A DNA stretch of 46,695 nt from Clostridiales bacterium (GCA_017649645.1 JAGCGK010000193.1:1-46695); one strand, 5' to 3'; positions 8,314 to 17,043 are shown, numbered from the stretch's first letter. Made by a program: numbers and translations. Notes: generated by a model from the letters alone, not told the origin.

Positions 8314-9495
8314 GTCCTTCTTGGACTTCTTCTTTCCGATCATGAAATGCTTTGCAACATTAGCCATTACTTTGTAGTGGACAGGTCTTAATGCCTTATC
8401 TGCTTCGACGAGTTTTTCTCTTATCGGTATATTCTGAGGGCAGTGCTGCTCGCACTTGCCGCACTTAACGCATAGCGATGCTTCAGCCGGCTCGAGCCTT
8501 AATGCCATCGCCTGGAAGTATTCTTTTCTTCCTGAGGATTTGCTCTCGGAATACATATGGTTGTAGCACGAGAAGATAGTCGGTATCTCGACTCCCTTAG
8601 GACATGGCATGCAGTATCTGCAGCCTGTGCAGTTGACCTTCGTGTTCTCGTTTATGTAGGTCTTGATCTTGTTGATCATCGCTCTTTCTTCATCTCCGAA
8701 GGAATGCGCCTCGGCCTGAGAAGCCACGCGGCAGTTTTCTTCGACCATCTCGATGGAGTTCATTCCCGACAATACGCAGGTGATCTCTTCCTGATCCCAG
8801 AGCCATCTGAACGCCCATTCAGCCGCTGACCATTTGTGAGGGTCATCCGCGATGAGTTTTTTAGCCTTTTCAGGAAGAAGGTCGACAAGCTTTCCTCCTC
8901 GAAGGGGCTCCATGATAAATACCGGAACGCCCCTTTTGTGGGCTTCCTGAATGCCCAGTTTTCCTGCCTGGGAGACCTCGTCCATGTAATTGTACTGAAC
9001 AAGACAAAGATCCCAGTCGTAAGCATTGAGGATCTTAAGGAACATTTCCGTGCTGCCGTGAAATGAGAATCCGATGTGCCTTATGACTCCGGCTTTCTTC
9101 TTTTCTTCTATCCACTCTTTGATGCCCAATGCTTCGAGCTTTTCCCACTGCGCGTAGTCTGTCATGTGATGGAGAAGATAATTATCCAGATAATCGGTGC
9201 GAAGTCTTTGAAGCTCCTCGTTGAGGTACTTGTCAAGACCGGCTCTGTTCTTTACAAAGTACTGAGGGAGCTTAGTTGTAAGGATGATCTTGTCGCGGAT
9301 GTTGTTTTTCTCGATGATCTTTCCCAGTGTCTCTTCGCTTCCCGGATAGATATATGCGGTGTCAAAGTAGTTGACTCCGAGTTCGTAAGCACGCATGAAT
9401 TCCGACTCTGCTTTGTCAAAGTCGATCTTATTGTTCTTGCCCGTAAAGCGCATGCATCCGTATCCCAGGATCGAAAAACCGTTTCTGTACTGCAT
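8308..9495 (-). CDS. Aldo/keto reductase with C-terminal ferredoxin-like domain
   Basis: A 395-residue fusion. Residues 1-270 are an aldo/keto reductase barrel: FDTAYIYPGSEE supplies the catalytic Asp and Tyr, KLPQ the Lys, and the HxD segment is YLLHHMTDY. Residues 285-365 carry two 4Fe-4S cysteine clusters, CTGCRYCMPCPKG and CVKCGKCEQHCPQNIP. This architecture is widespread in anaerobic Firmicutes; electrons may pass between NAD(P)H or ferredoxin and an organic carbonyl. The substrate is unknown. Upstream on the minus strand there is AGGGAGGGG before ATG 9495 and a TATAAT (plus-strand 9519-9524). It is transcribed alone, convergent with the AMMECR1 gene and divergent from the lipoprotein gene. 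Confidence 0.88.
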   Translation of the reverse strand: MQYRNGFSILGYGCMRFTGKNNKIDFDKAESEFMRAYELGVNYFDTAYIYPGSEETLGKIIEKNNIRDKIILTTKLPQYFVKNRAGLDKYLNEELQRLRTDYLDNYLLHHMTDYAQWEKLEALGIKEWIEEKKKAGVIRHIGFSFHGSTEMFLKILNAYDWDLCLVQYNYMDEVSQAGKLGIQEAHKRGVPVFIMEPLRGGKLVDLLPEKAKKLIADDPHKWSAAEWAFRWLWDQEEITCVLSGMNSIEMVEENCRVASQAEAHSFGDEERAMINKIKTYINENTKVNCTGCRYCMPCPKGVEIPTIFSCYNHMYSESKSSGRKEYFQAMALRLEPAEASLCVKCGKCEQHCPQNIPIREKLVEADKALRPVHYKVMANVAKHFMIGKKKSKKDS

Positions 9496-9584
9496 TTTGT
9501 CCCCTCCCTTTTTTATTCATTATATGTTGTAGATTTTCGAAAAGTATACGAAAAGTTAGTGAATAATCACTGATTCTTTTGTGT

Positions 9585-9613
9585 TTTCAAAGATGAATGC
9601 TTGAATGTATAAT
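9585..9613 (+). promoter_or_regulatory. Promoter of lipoprotein 1
   Basis: TTTTCA (9585-9590), a 17-bp spacer and TATAAT (9608-9613), 35 bases before ATG 9649 with a GGAGGG ribosome site. Confidence 0.65.
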
Positions 9614-9648
9614 ATTATTGATATTTTGTTTTTTCGTAGGAGGGAAAA

Positions 9649-11037
9649 ATGAAAAGGTTAAAATTTTGGACAGCGCTTATTCTTGTAGCTGCTATCTCTT
9701 TCTCGGCAGTCGGCTGTTCGGCTTTAGGGTCAAAGAGTAAGAGCAAGGGTAAGGACAAAGATGAGGATGGAGACTTTAAGGAGAAAGACGTTATCGCACT
9801 TGCCGAGGATTTCGGTAAGGCTCTTTTGAAGGGTGACTATGAGACACTGTGCGATATCTCTGACGCAGGCAATCCGGGCGATCTCCAGATCGATATCGAA
9901 ATGAATGAAGACACCTGGGAAGTAGTGAAAGCTTGGCACGATACCTTCACATATGAGGTAGATGAAGATTCTGTTGAGATCGATGATGACGAGGCTAAGG
10001 TATCTCTTAATATCATCTATGCAGATGTTGATTCTCTGGATATATCAGATAAGAGTGTCGAAGGCTGGAAAGAAGCTCTCTCGGATGCAGAGGACACAGA
10101 CTCTACGACATTGGAGCTCAGCATGAAGTACGATGATGACGATGAGAAGCTTATAGTTGAGGATGCGATCGACGTAGTAACGGATTACTACAGCATTTCT
10201 GCTTCTTTCGATATCGAGAGCGTAGATTATTCCATGGCTCTCAACGTTACTATCGATGCATACTATACCAATGAGGATATTGAGATCACTATATTATGTG
10301 ATTATCTTCCTGCTGCAGACGGCAAGACCGTTGAAGTCACCGTAACTGATCCTGATGATAATGAGATCCTTAGCGAGTCATTTGAATTTGAAAGTGGAGC
10401 AGAGAACACTTATACTATCGAAATCCCGACAAGCGGTGAGTTCGAGAGAGGATATTACAGTGTAACGACTGTTATCGGAGGCAGTATGTCGTTCTACTCC
10501 TTCATTCTTGAAGAGCCTGTTGCAGAGCCTACTCCAACTGATGATGGCGGCGATGATGAGATCATTTCCGGTTTGGATTCAACATTTAAGGCGCCACCGG
10601 ATGAAGCACGTGGCGTCTATGATGCAGCAGCTGACAAATACACTAACGAATACTTCGGATTTGCTGTTGAGTTCAATCAGAACTTCATGACCTTCGAAGG
10701 AGATATGTTCATGGGTGACGATACAAACGAGACCACAAAAGGAGTGGAGATTGCTTCTATGTACATGGGAAGCACGACAAGTTCCAACGGTGACATCAAC
10801 ATGGCGATCATCATGATCCTCCAGGCTGAGTCGGATACAACACAGGTATTCCAGATGCTGTCACTGACGGGCGAAGCTGAAAATGTCGACATCAACGGTG
10901 TTTCCATGATGCGTGCAGATAATAATGGTGCTCCGATCTACCTTATGACCAAGGATGACTGCGTATTGTTCATTGCATTCACATCCGACGATGCTGACAT
11001 GATCGATACATACCTTGAAGGCTTGAAGCCGGCATAA
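9649..11037 (+). CDS. Acidic lipoprotein (paralogue 1), unknown function
   Basis: A 462-residue predicted lipoprotein. The signal peptide runs from MKRLKFW to a lipobox ending SAVGC (Cys at residue 23). A basic linker (SKSKSKGKDKDEDGD) follows and then a strongly acidic body. The N-terminal ~150 residues (starting ALAEDFGKALLKGDYETLCD) look like a small alpha/beta domain of the DUF4878/SnoaL-like kind seen in Firmicutes lipoproteins. The middle (residues 190-290) is beta-rich and Ig-like, ending in PVAEPTPTDDGGDDE. The last ~130 residues include YTNEYFGFAVEFNQNFMTF, a pattern seen in PsbP/DUF-like C-terminal domains. It would be anchored on the outer face of the membrane. Its neighbour at 11146 is a paralogue. 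Function unknown. Confidence 0.75.
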   Translation: MKRLKFWTALILVAAISFSAVGCSALGSKSKSKGKDKDEDGDFKEKDVIALAEDFGKALLKGDYETLCDISDAGNPGDLQIDIEMNEDTWEVVKAWHDTFTYEVDEDSVEIDDDEAKVSLNIIYADVDSLDISDKSVEGWKEALSDAEDTDSTTLELSMKYDDDDEKLIVEDAIDVVTDYYSISASFDIESVDYSMALNVTIDAYYTNEDIEITILCDYLPAADGKTVEVTVTDPDDNEILSESFEFESGAENTYTIEIPTSGEFERGYYSVTTVIGGSMSFYSFILEEPVAEPTPTDDGGDDEIISGLDSTFKAPPDEARGVYDAAADKYTNEYFGFAVEFNQNFMTFEGDMFMGDDTNETTKGVEIASMYMGSTTSSNGDINMAIIMILQAESDTTQVFQMLSLTGEAENVDINGVSMMRADNNGAPIYLMTKDDCVLFIAFTSDDADMIDTYLEGLKPA

Positions 11038-11054
11038 TAATCTCAAGTCTTATC

Positions 11055-11089
11055 AAGACTGCTTCACTAATGTGGAGCAGTCTTTTTTT
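11055..11089 (+). terminator. Terminator after lipoprotein 1
   Basis: A 13-bp stem (11055-11067 with 11072-11084) with one G-U pair, a TAAT loop and a run of T. It separates the two lipoprotein genes into different transcripts. Confidence 0.92.
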
Positions 11090-11145
11090 GCTCGAAAACA
11101 AAAGTAGTATAATATTATCGGAAGCTAACTTACAGGAGTGAGAAA

Positions 11146-12468
11146 ATGAAAAAGAGCAAATTATTTATTTCGTTATTATTGTCAGTTGTTATTGCCGTTT
11201 CATCAGTCGGTTGTTCTTTTCTGCAAACGAAAACTGAAGATGAAGACGAAGATAAGGTGGAAATAACGGATTCAGATGTAACCGAACTTGCCGAGAAGAT
11301 CGGAACCGGTCTTCTAAGAAGAGATCTTACGGGATTTGAAGACATATCCGTTGATTTTGATCCTGACAGTGTGAATATGGAAGAGCCTGAAGGATCAGAT
11401 GATTATTTAGATGTCCTTTCTTCCTGGTACGATACATTTTCCTATGAGGTCAGCTCCATATACATTGGTGATGAATATGCTACAGCTGATCTGATATTCA
11501 GCTTTGCAGATACAAGGATCGGCGGAACTAAAGGTCTGCTTAAAGATGAATGGATCGAAGCTTTACAGGATCCTGAAGAAATTGTAACGACGACTCTCAT
11601 GCTCGAGATGGTATATGATGACGAATTATTAGTCAGTAACACGCAGGAGGTTGTTGAGGAATATTTGGGTATAGAAGATGGTATCACGATCAGGAAGATC
11701 GATTATGAGGATATCATCTCTTTTGAGATCATAGGCGGATATTCCAATAAGAATGCGGTAATCACTCTAAAGTTCGGAGACGAGCCTTCTGTTGACGGAG
11801 AAGAAATCGCCGTTGAAGTCGTGGCTCCTTCCGGAAACGCAATCTATAATACTACGGTTTATTTCGCATCAAACGGAGAGGAAACGCTGACATTATCTCC
11901 GGCAGAATACGGAAACTCCAATGGCCTGTTTGAAGAGGATTTCTACACTGTAAATGCCGAGATAAACGGTGTAACGATCTCAGGTTCGTTTAAGCCTAAC
12001 GCCCCTAAACCGGAACCTGTGTTGTCTGATTCTACATCTTTCTTGGCATATGCCAAAGAAGAAGGATTTAAGACTTGTTCTGATGAGGTTTTCGGAACCG
12101 TTCAGGACGGAGTATATACTAATGGATACTTTGGAATTGAGATTCCTTATGCGGACAAATATATTCCTTTGACTGATCAAAAACTTTCTAACAATGTTGA
12201 TCTGGAATTGGTTCTTTATGAGAATGATTATAATCTGGCATTGATACTTATCTATAAATTGGATGACGCTGAAGCTAAGGCTGAAAAATACTATGGCGAC
12301 TCTAAGATTGAAGCAAATGGTGTTACAATGTACACGGAATTTTATGTGGACGATTCCAGCGACACTACGTTATATTGCATTGTCAAAGAGGATAATGTTT
12401 TCATCCTGAGCATGTTATCTGGATCGGTAATCCAGGATGAAATACTGGCCGGAATCAAAGCCATCTAA
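11146..12468 (+). CDS. Acidic lipoprotein (paralogue 2), unknown function
   Basis: A 440-residue lipoprotein with the same plan as the gene at 9649: a signal peptide with lipobox SSVGC (Cys near residue 23), an acidic linker (TKTEDEDEDKVEI), an N-terminal domain beginning ELAEKIGTGLLRRDLTGFEDIS, a central beta-rich Ig-like part and a C-terminal domain beginning YTNGYFGIEIPYADKY. Shared landmarks such as SWYDTFSYEV (here) and AWHDTFTYEV (paralogue 1) show a tandem duplication. TATAAT at 11108-11113 sits 33 bases before the start, just after the terminator of paralogue 1. The nudC gene follows after 19 bases and is probably co-transcribed. No function can be assigned. Confidence 0.75.
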   Translation: MKKSKLFISLLLSVVIAVSSVGCSFLQTKTEDEDEDKVEITDSDVTELAEKIGTGLLRRDLTGFEDISVDFDPDSVNMEEPEGSDDYLDVLSSWYDTFSYEVSSIYIGDEYATADLIFSFADTRIGGTKGLLKDEWIEALQDPEEIVTTTLMLEMVYDDELLVSNTQEVVEEYLGIEDGITIRKIDYEDIISFEIIGGYSNKNAVITLKFGDEPSVDGEEIAVEVVAPSGNAIYNTTVYFASNGEETLTLSPAEYGNSNGLFEEDFYTVNAEINGVTISGSFKPNAPKPEPVLSDSTSFLAYAKEEGFKTCSDEVFGTVQDGVYTNGYFGIEIPYADKYIPLTDQKLSNNVDLELVLYENDYNLALILIYKLDDAEAKAEKYYGDSKIEANGVTMYTEFYVDDSSDTTLYCIVKEDNVFILSMLSGSVIQDEILAGIKAI

Positions 12469-12487
12469 GAAAAGAAAGCGGTTTAAG

Positions 12488-13315
12488 ATGATACAGGATA
12501 TATATCCGTCAAGGATAGACATCAGTTTTAAGAATAAGCTCCCTGCGGGAACTGACAGAGTGTTGTTTTTCAAAGACAACACATTGCTCATAAGATACGA
12601 AGACGAGAAGATCCTTTTTCCGGAAGCGGGCGAATTTCCTGAAGGAACGGAATTTCAGTATCTGTTCCTGGTCGATGACATAAGCTTTTTTATCTGCTTC
12701 GAATCGAAAACTATCCCGCAAAACTATGAGTTCAAACCTATGAGCGAAGTCAGAAGACTTAAACTCTCTTCTAACAAGAGATTGTTTGAAGCCTTTACGG
12801 GTTTTCATCTTTATCAGTGGTACAGATCGAGCAGATTCTGCGGCTGCTGCGGTAATCCTACTGAATTTGATACAGTGGAACGCGCCATGGTATGCCCTTC
12901 GTGCAAGAACAAGATCTATCCGAGGATCAATCCTGCAGTCATCATCGGTGTCATAAATAACGATAAGATCCTTCTTACAAAATACAAGACAGGCTTTGCT
13001 CATAATGCTCTTGTAGCAGGTTTTGTCGAGATCGGTGAATCTCTTGAGGATACGGTCAGAAGAGAAGTAATGGAAGAAGTCGGTCTTAATGTAAGGAACA
13101 TCAGATATTACAAATCTCAGCCGTGGGGCGTTGTCTCTGACCTTCTGGCGGGATTTTTCTGCTATGTTGACGGTGATGACAAGATCAAGATGGACGAGAA
13201 TGAACTTAAATATGCCGAGTGGGTAAAAAGGGAAGACATTGAGCTTCAGCCTTATGATATAAGCCTTACCAATGAGATGATGAAGATATTTAAGAATCAA
13301 AGTCTCAATCTGTAA
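12488..13315 (+). CDS. nudC: NAD(+)/NADH diphosphatase NudC (also RNA NAD-cap decapping)
   Basis: A 275-residue NudC. It hydrolyses NAD(H) to NMN(H) and AMP; in other bacteria NudC also removes NAD caps from RNA. The zinc ribbon is complete (C118, C121, C136, C139 in CGCCG and CPSC). The Nudix box starts at G178 and runs GxxxxxE...REVMEEVGL to residue 200, and the NudC-specific SQPWG is at 210-214. I chose ATG 12488; an in-frame upstream start at 12437 would overlap the lipoprotein gene by 32 bases and adds only a basic stretch. The ribosome site is weak (AAGAAAGCGG). It lies 19 bases after lipoprotein 2, presumably in one transcript. Confidence 0.93.
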   Translation: MIQDIYPSRIDISFKNKLPAGTDRVLFFKDNTLLIRYEDEKILFPEAGEFPEGTEFQYLFLVDDISFFICFESKTIPQNYEFKPMSEVRRLKLSSNKRLFEAFTGFHLYQWYRSSRFCGCCGNPTEFDTVERAMVCPSCKNKIYPRINPAVIIGVINNDKILLTKYKTGFAHNALVAGFVEIGESLEDTVRREVMEEVGLNVRNIRYYKSQPWGVVSDLLAGFFCYVDGDDKIKMDENELKYAEWVKREDIELQPYDISLTNEMMKIFKNQSLNL

Positions 13316-13334
13316 TTTTTCTCGGAATTCTGTT

Positions 13335-13362
13335 TTGCGTACCGGAATAAAAAGTTTATAAT
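13335..13362 (+). promoter_or_regulatory. Promoter of the GH5-GH27 operon
   Basis: TTGCGT (13335-13340), a 16-bp spacer and TATAAT (13357-13362), 28 bases before ATG 13391 with a GGGGG ribosome site at 13380. Confidence 0.6.
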
Positions 13363-13390
13363 CTAGACATCATTTATTTGGGGGCAAATT

Positions 13391-14419
13391 ATGAAAACTT
13401 GGAACGGTTACCAGAAAGGCATCAATCTCGGAGGCTGGTTATCCCAGTGCGATCACACAAAGGAAAGATATGATACCTTTATCACAAAGAAGGATTTCGA
13501 GACGATCAGAAGTTGGGGCGCAGATCATATCCGCCTTCCTATCGACTACGAACTGATCGAGACTGACGACGGAAACCCGATTGAAGAGGGCTATGACAGG
13601 CTCAGGTTTGTGCTTGACTGCTGCAAAGAACAGGGACTTAACATGATCCTCGATCTTCATAAGACATGCGGTTATTCCTTTTATGACGGATTTGGTGAAA
13701 AGGGCTTTTTCGATGATGAGGCTCTTCAGGAAAGATTCTATGTGCTTTGGGAAAGGCTTGCCCAAAAGTTTGGTAGCATCGGAGACAGCCTTGCTTTTGA
13801 ACTTCTTAACGAAGTGACGGATAAGGCATTCTGCGACGGATGGAACCGCATCTCGACTGAATGTATCAGAAGGATCCGTAAGATAGCACCGACTATTAAG
13901 ATCCTTGTTGGCGGATACTATAACAACAGCGTTGAAGCTGTTAAGGATCTGGCTATGCCATACGATGAGAACATCATCTATAATTTTCACTGTTACGAGC
14001 CGTTGATCTTTACTCATCAGGCTGCTTCCTGGATCCCTACGATGGACCAGAACTTAAGGATATCCATCGATGCTTCCTACGAAGAGATGGATAAAGCCGG
14101 AAGGGATAATCTCGAGCAGGTAACAACAGGCTTTGCGGGATTCTCGCCTGATGACAAGTTGAGCGAAGCATACTTTGAAAAGATCTTTGCAGAAGCTATA
14201 AAAGTTGCCGAAGAGCGTAATGTCGCTTTGTATTGCGGTGAGTATGGAGTAATCGATTTTGTTGATCCTGAGGACATCGTAAAGTGGTATAAGATAATCA
14301 ATACCGTTTTCAGAAAATACGGGATCGGAAGAGCTGCCTGGAGTTACAAGAGCATGAACTTCGGTATCTCGGATGCGAGAATGGACGGCGTAAGAAGCGA
14401 ATTAGTTAAATACATTTAA
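13391..14419 (+). CDS. Cytoplasmic glycoside hydrolase family 5 enzyme
   Basis: A 342-residue (beta/alpha)8 glycosidase. It starts KGINLGGWLSQCD, like the exo-1,3-beta-glucanase/cellulase branch of GH5. The catalytic acid/base is E141 in FELLNEV and the nucleophile is E284 in YCGEYGV; HIRLP (46-50) and DLHKT near residue 90 are further GH5 landmarks. There is no signal peptide, so it acts on imported oligosaccharides, probably beta-glucosides or beta-mannosides. Substrate is not predictable with confidence. It forms an operon with the GH27 gene 21 bases downstream; together they could take apart an imported galactosylated oligosaccharide, such as a galactomannan or xyloglucan fragment (inference). 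Confidence 0.85.
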   Translation: MKTWNGYQKGINLGGWLSQCDHTKERYDTFITKKDFETIRSWGADHIRLPIDYELIETDDGNPIEEGYDRLRFVLDCCKEQGLNMILDLHKTCGYSFYDGFGEKGFFDDEALQERFYVLWERLAQKFGSIGDSLAFELLNEVTDKAFCDGWNRISTECIRRIRKIAPTIKILVGGYYNNSVEAVKDLAMPYDENIIYNFHCYEPLIFTHQAASWIPTMDQNLRISIDASYEEMDKAGRDNLEQVTTGFAGFSPDDKLSEAYFEKIFAEAIKVAEERNVALYCGEYGVIDFVDPEDIVKWYKIINTVFRKYGIGRAAWSYKSMNFGISDARMDGVRSELVKYI

Positions 14420-14440
14420 GCGATAACTAGGAGATATATC

Positions 14441-16183
14441 ATGACTAAACCGATACCTGCAAGAGAAGATCTGCGCTTTGAATCTTTTTCGAATAATAAA
14501 GTCTTATCCTGTAAGAAGAACGGAAAGCTTCCTGTTATGGGATGGAACAGCTGGAATGCATTCGGAAGCGGTAATACCGAAGAACTTACAAAGCAGATGG
14601 CAGAAAAGCTTGTAGAGTTGGGTCTTGATAAACTCGGATATAAATATGTTGTTTTGGATGACGGCTGTTATGTACCGCATCGTGTTGACGGAAAGCTTTC
14701 AAATGAGCCTGGAAAGTTCCCGGGCGGATTTAAGGCGTTAGCTGATTTCCTTCATTCCAAGGGACTTAAGTTCGGAATGTATAATGACATCGGAGAAAAG
14801 CTCTGTGCCGGTTCTGAAGTCGGAACTTACGGATATGAGAAGGTCTATGCCAAGCAGTACCTTGATTGGGGAATCGACTTCATAAAGGTTGATAACTGCT
14901 ATAACATTTTCGATAATGCTACTTTTGCTGATCCTGAGAATGCCAGATTTACATTTGGCCCGAACATCAAATCAGTATTTATCGGTGACGATAAAATAAG
15001 TGCAGAGGATCTTACCATAACAGGCGAGTGTGCTAAGGTTAAGGATTCCTATGTGACATTCCTCGGGACGCTTGACGGAACGGGTCCTGAATATAGTCCT
15101 GTCGGTATGAAGAGCAGTGAGATCGTTATAGAGATCGAATCCGGTGAAGATAAGACGGTCGATCTTAAGATCGATTACGCTACAGGAAAAGAGGAAGGTA
15201 TCGGAGCATGGCTTCAGATAGACGTTAACGGTCGAAGGTTCTTTGACGATCTTCTTCCTGAGACAGCTTCGACTACTGATTTTACTGTATCTTCTCCTTT
15301 TGCTGTACAGCTTAAGACAGGAAAGAATACCATTAAACTCATGAATCACAGACGTCAGGAAAACACCTTGAGCTCCTACACAGCCATGATGGAAGCATTC
15401 GAAGAGATCGACAAGGATAATGATGTTATCCTTTCCGTATGCGAGTGGGGTAAGACAAATCCTCAGAACTGGGCCTATAAAGTAGGTAATTCATGGAGAA
15501 TACTTAACGATATAACCTTCGCTGTTGGCTCTGCAGAGGGAGATTACGGCACATGCGCATGGGAAAGCGACTACACGACAAATATCACGACGCAGTATAA
15601 CAAAGCAGTTATCATGGACGAGTTCGCAGGTCTTGATAAAGGCTGGAACGATCCTGATATGATGGTTATCGGAATGAACGGCTTGGATCAGACGATGAAT
15701 GAATCCCACATGGCTATGTGGTGTATGCTCAATTCGCCTCTGATGCTCGGCCTGGATCTAAGGCGCGTAACCAAGGGTGACGAGATATATAACATAATCG
15801 CCAACGAGGAATATATTGCTCTTAACCAGGATGCACTGGGCATTCAGGCAAAAAGAATATTCACCACCATCAATACGTCGGATCCTTCCAAGGATTATAT
15901 AAAAGACAATAAGAGAATAGATGTGCTTGTTAAGCCGCTTAGTGACGGTTCTATCGCGGTCGGATTCTTTAACCTTGATACGGAAGATCGAAGTGATGAT
16001 ATCTGCATCACTTTTGATGAGATCGCCGGCAAGATGAATATTCCTTCGGAACTTCTCAATTCTGATGAATATCAGATCAAGGATCTCAAGACTAAAGAGA
16101 TGTGGAACACATGTGAGAAGAGGATCAGACTTTCTTCCATAAAAGGATGCGCAAGTTACCTCGTTAAGATCACACCTGTATGA
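14441..16183 (+). CDS. GH27 alpha-galactosidase with an inserted beta-rich domain
   Basis: A 580-residue GH27 enzyme without a signal peptide, removing terminal alpha-galactose from oligosaccharides in the cytoplasm. Barrel landmarks: LPVMGWNSWNAFG (30-42), YVVLDDGCY (69-77), FGMYNDIG (111-118), then FIKVDNCYN with nucleophile D151. The usual next barrel segment (VILSVCEWG, 329-337) comes only after a ~150-residue insertion at about 160-308. The acid/base D357 is in SWRILND. The insertion looks like a beta-sandwich (GAWLQIDVNGRRFFDD, LKTGKNTIKLMNH), comparable to a carbohydrate-binding module of the CBM35/CBM6 type. A C-terminal beta domain ends the protein. The next gene overlaps its stop (ATGA). 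Confidence 0.9.
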   Translation: MTKPIPAREDLRFESFSNNKVLSCKKNGKLPVMGWNSWNAFGSGNTEELTKQMAEKLVELGLDKLGYKYVVLDDGCYVPHRVDGKLSNEPGKFPGGFKALADFLHSKGLKFGMYNDIGEKLCAGSEVGTYGYEKVYAKQYLDWGIDFIKVDNCYNIFDNATFADPENARFTFGPNIKSVFIGDDKISAEDLTITGECAKVKDSYVTFLGTLDGTGPEYSPVGMKSSEIVIEIESGEDKTVDLKIDYATGKEEGIGAWLQIDVNGRRFFDDLLPETASTTDFTVSSPFAVQLKTGKNTIKLMNHRRQENTLSSYTAMMEAFEEIDKDNDVILSVCEWGKTNPQNWAYKVGNSWRILNDITFAVGSAEGDYGTCAWESDYTTNITTQYNKAVIMDEFAGLDKGWNDPDMMVIGMNGLDQTMNESHMAMWCMLNSPLMLGLDLRRVTKGDEIYNIIANEEYIALNQDALGIQAKRIFTTINTSDPSKDYIKDNKRIDVLVKPLSDGSIAVGFFNLDTEDRSDDICITFDEIAGKMNIPSELLNSDEYQIKDLKTKEMWNTCEKRIRLSSIKGCASYLVKITPV

Positions 16184-16530
16184 CCAAAGTAATCGATCTT
16201 TTAAACCTTCTGGAAATCGACAGAAACGATGAGAAAAAAGATTCTGTCTTAACGCGCAAATCGTGCGCGAAGATAATACACGAATATCTTCAAAAATATA
16301 TGCATGAGCCGGATGAGATCGGTATCGAGAAGGCATACTTCATAAGAGATCTTTTCGACTGCAGAACATGCGCAAATCACATAGCTCAAGTCTATCTTAA
16401 GGGAATAATGGATGTCTTTGTCATTGATAAAGACCTCATCTTATTTATGCCCGAAAAAGAAGTTGACGAGAAAGAGCTTAGTGAATACATAAAAAGAGTA
16501 AAAGATCCCCAAACCCGAGAAAAGCGCTGA
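16180..16530 (+). CDS. Small hypothetical protein, SLH-like
   Basis: A 116-residue soluble, charged protein overlapping the stop of the GH27 gene by four bases (ATGA), so it is translationally coupled. No signal peptide or membrane helix. The stretch CRTCANHIAQVYLKGIMD (about residues 61-78) followed by LFMPEKEVDEKELSEYIKRV resembles the weak pattern of an S-layer-homology repeat, in which an Asn/His-Ala helix is followed by GIxD and later a Pro-Glu turn and a helix. The lack of a secretion signal argues against a wall-anchoring role. Similar small proteins next to glycosidase genes exist in Clostridia; I do not know a function. Confidence 0.55.
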   Translation: MTKVIDLLNLLEIDRNDEKKDSVLTRKSCAKIIHEYLQKYMHEPDEIGIEKAYFIRDLFDCRTCANHIAQVYLKGIMDVFVIDKDLILFMPEKEVDEKELSEYIKRVKDPQTREKR

Positions 16531-16540
16531 TATATAAGTG

Positions 16541-16569
16541 TTGTAATTATGCAATAATATGCATATAAT
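16541..16569 (+). promoter_or_regulatory. Promoter of the marR-like operon with overlapping palindromes
   Basis: TTGTAA (16541-16546), a 17-bp spacer and TATAAT (16564-16569). Two inverted repeats lie between and over these boxes: ATTAT-GCA-ATAAT (16546-16558) and ATATGCATAT (16557-16566). They could be an autoregulatory operator for the MarR protein encoded downstream (inference). Confidence 0.6.
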
Positions 16570-16611
16570 TGAAAAGAGCAATTTGTTGCGTATTTTGTAA
16601 AGGAGGGGCTT

Positions 16612-17043
16612 ATGGGTAGGATTGAAAAGGAAGAGTACATTATCGGATCAATTTCACTTCTGTCAAATAAATTCTCACAGTTTGGTGATTCGATTCACGA
16701 TGATATTACTTATAAGCAATGGTTTTTGTTGTTGATGATCTCCAAGATGGATGAAGGTGAAAAGAATCTTAATTCCATAGCTGAGTTTGTCGGAACAACA
16801 AGACAGAATGTTAAGAAGATAGTATCTCAATTGGAGGATAAGAAATATCTCAAAGTAAGACAATCAAGAACAGACGGAAGAGCTCTTGAAGTTGAACTTG
16901 CTCCTAAAGCAAAGAAATATTTTGAGAAGAATTATGAAATGACTTCAAAGAAGACAGATAAATTGTTTTCAAAGTTAGATGACAGCAAACTTGATGATCT
17001 TGTGGTTGATCTTACAAGATTGATGGAGTGCTTTGAAGACTGA
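16612..17043 (+). CDS. MarR family transcriptional regulator
   Basis: A 143-residue winged-helix regulator. The order matches MarR: an N-terminal dimerisation helix, then YKQWFLLLMISKMDE, the recognition region NSIAEFVGTTRQNVKKIVSQLEDK (about residues 53-76), and the wing KVRQSRTDGRALEVELAPKAKKYF (about 80-103) with the conserved D-x-R in TDGRA. A C-terminal helix pair completes the dimer interface. It has a strong GGAGGGG ribosome site and a good promoter with palindromes. The membrane protein 15 bases downstream is likely in the same operon and may be its main target. The ligand is unknown. Confidence 0.88.
   Translation: MGRIEKEEYIIGSISLLSNKFSQFGDSIHDDITYKQWFLLLMISKMDEGEKNLNSIAEFVGTTRQNVKKIVSQLEDKKYLKVRQSRTDGRALEVELAPKAKKYFEKNYEMTSKKTDKLFSKLDDSKLDDLVVDLTRLMECFED

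Noticed and set aside
9534-9555. Inverted repeat TTTTCG/CGAAAA between the divergent reductase and lipoprotein genes
   Set aside because: Six-base AT-rich arms with a 10-base gap in AT-rich DNA are likely by chance; no second copy was noticed.
12509-13300. Long antisense open frame (263 codons) over nudC
   Set aside because: The plus strand encodes a full zinc-ribbon Nudix protein with all motifs; the antisense product has no recognisable domain or ribosome site.
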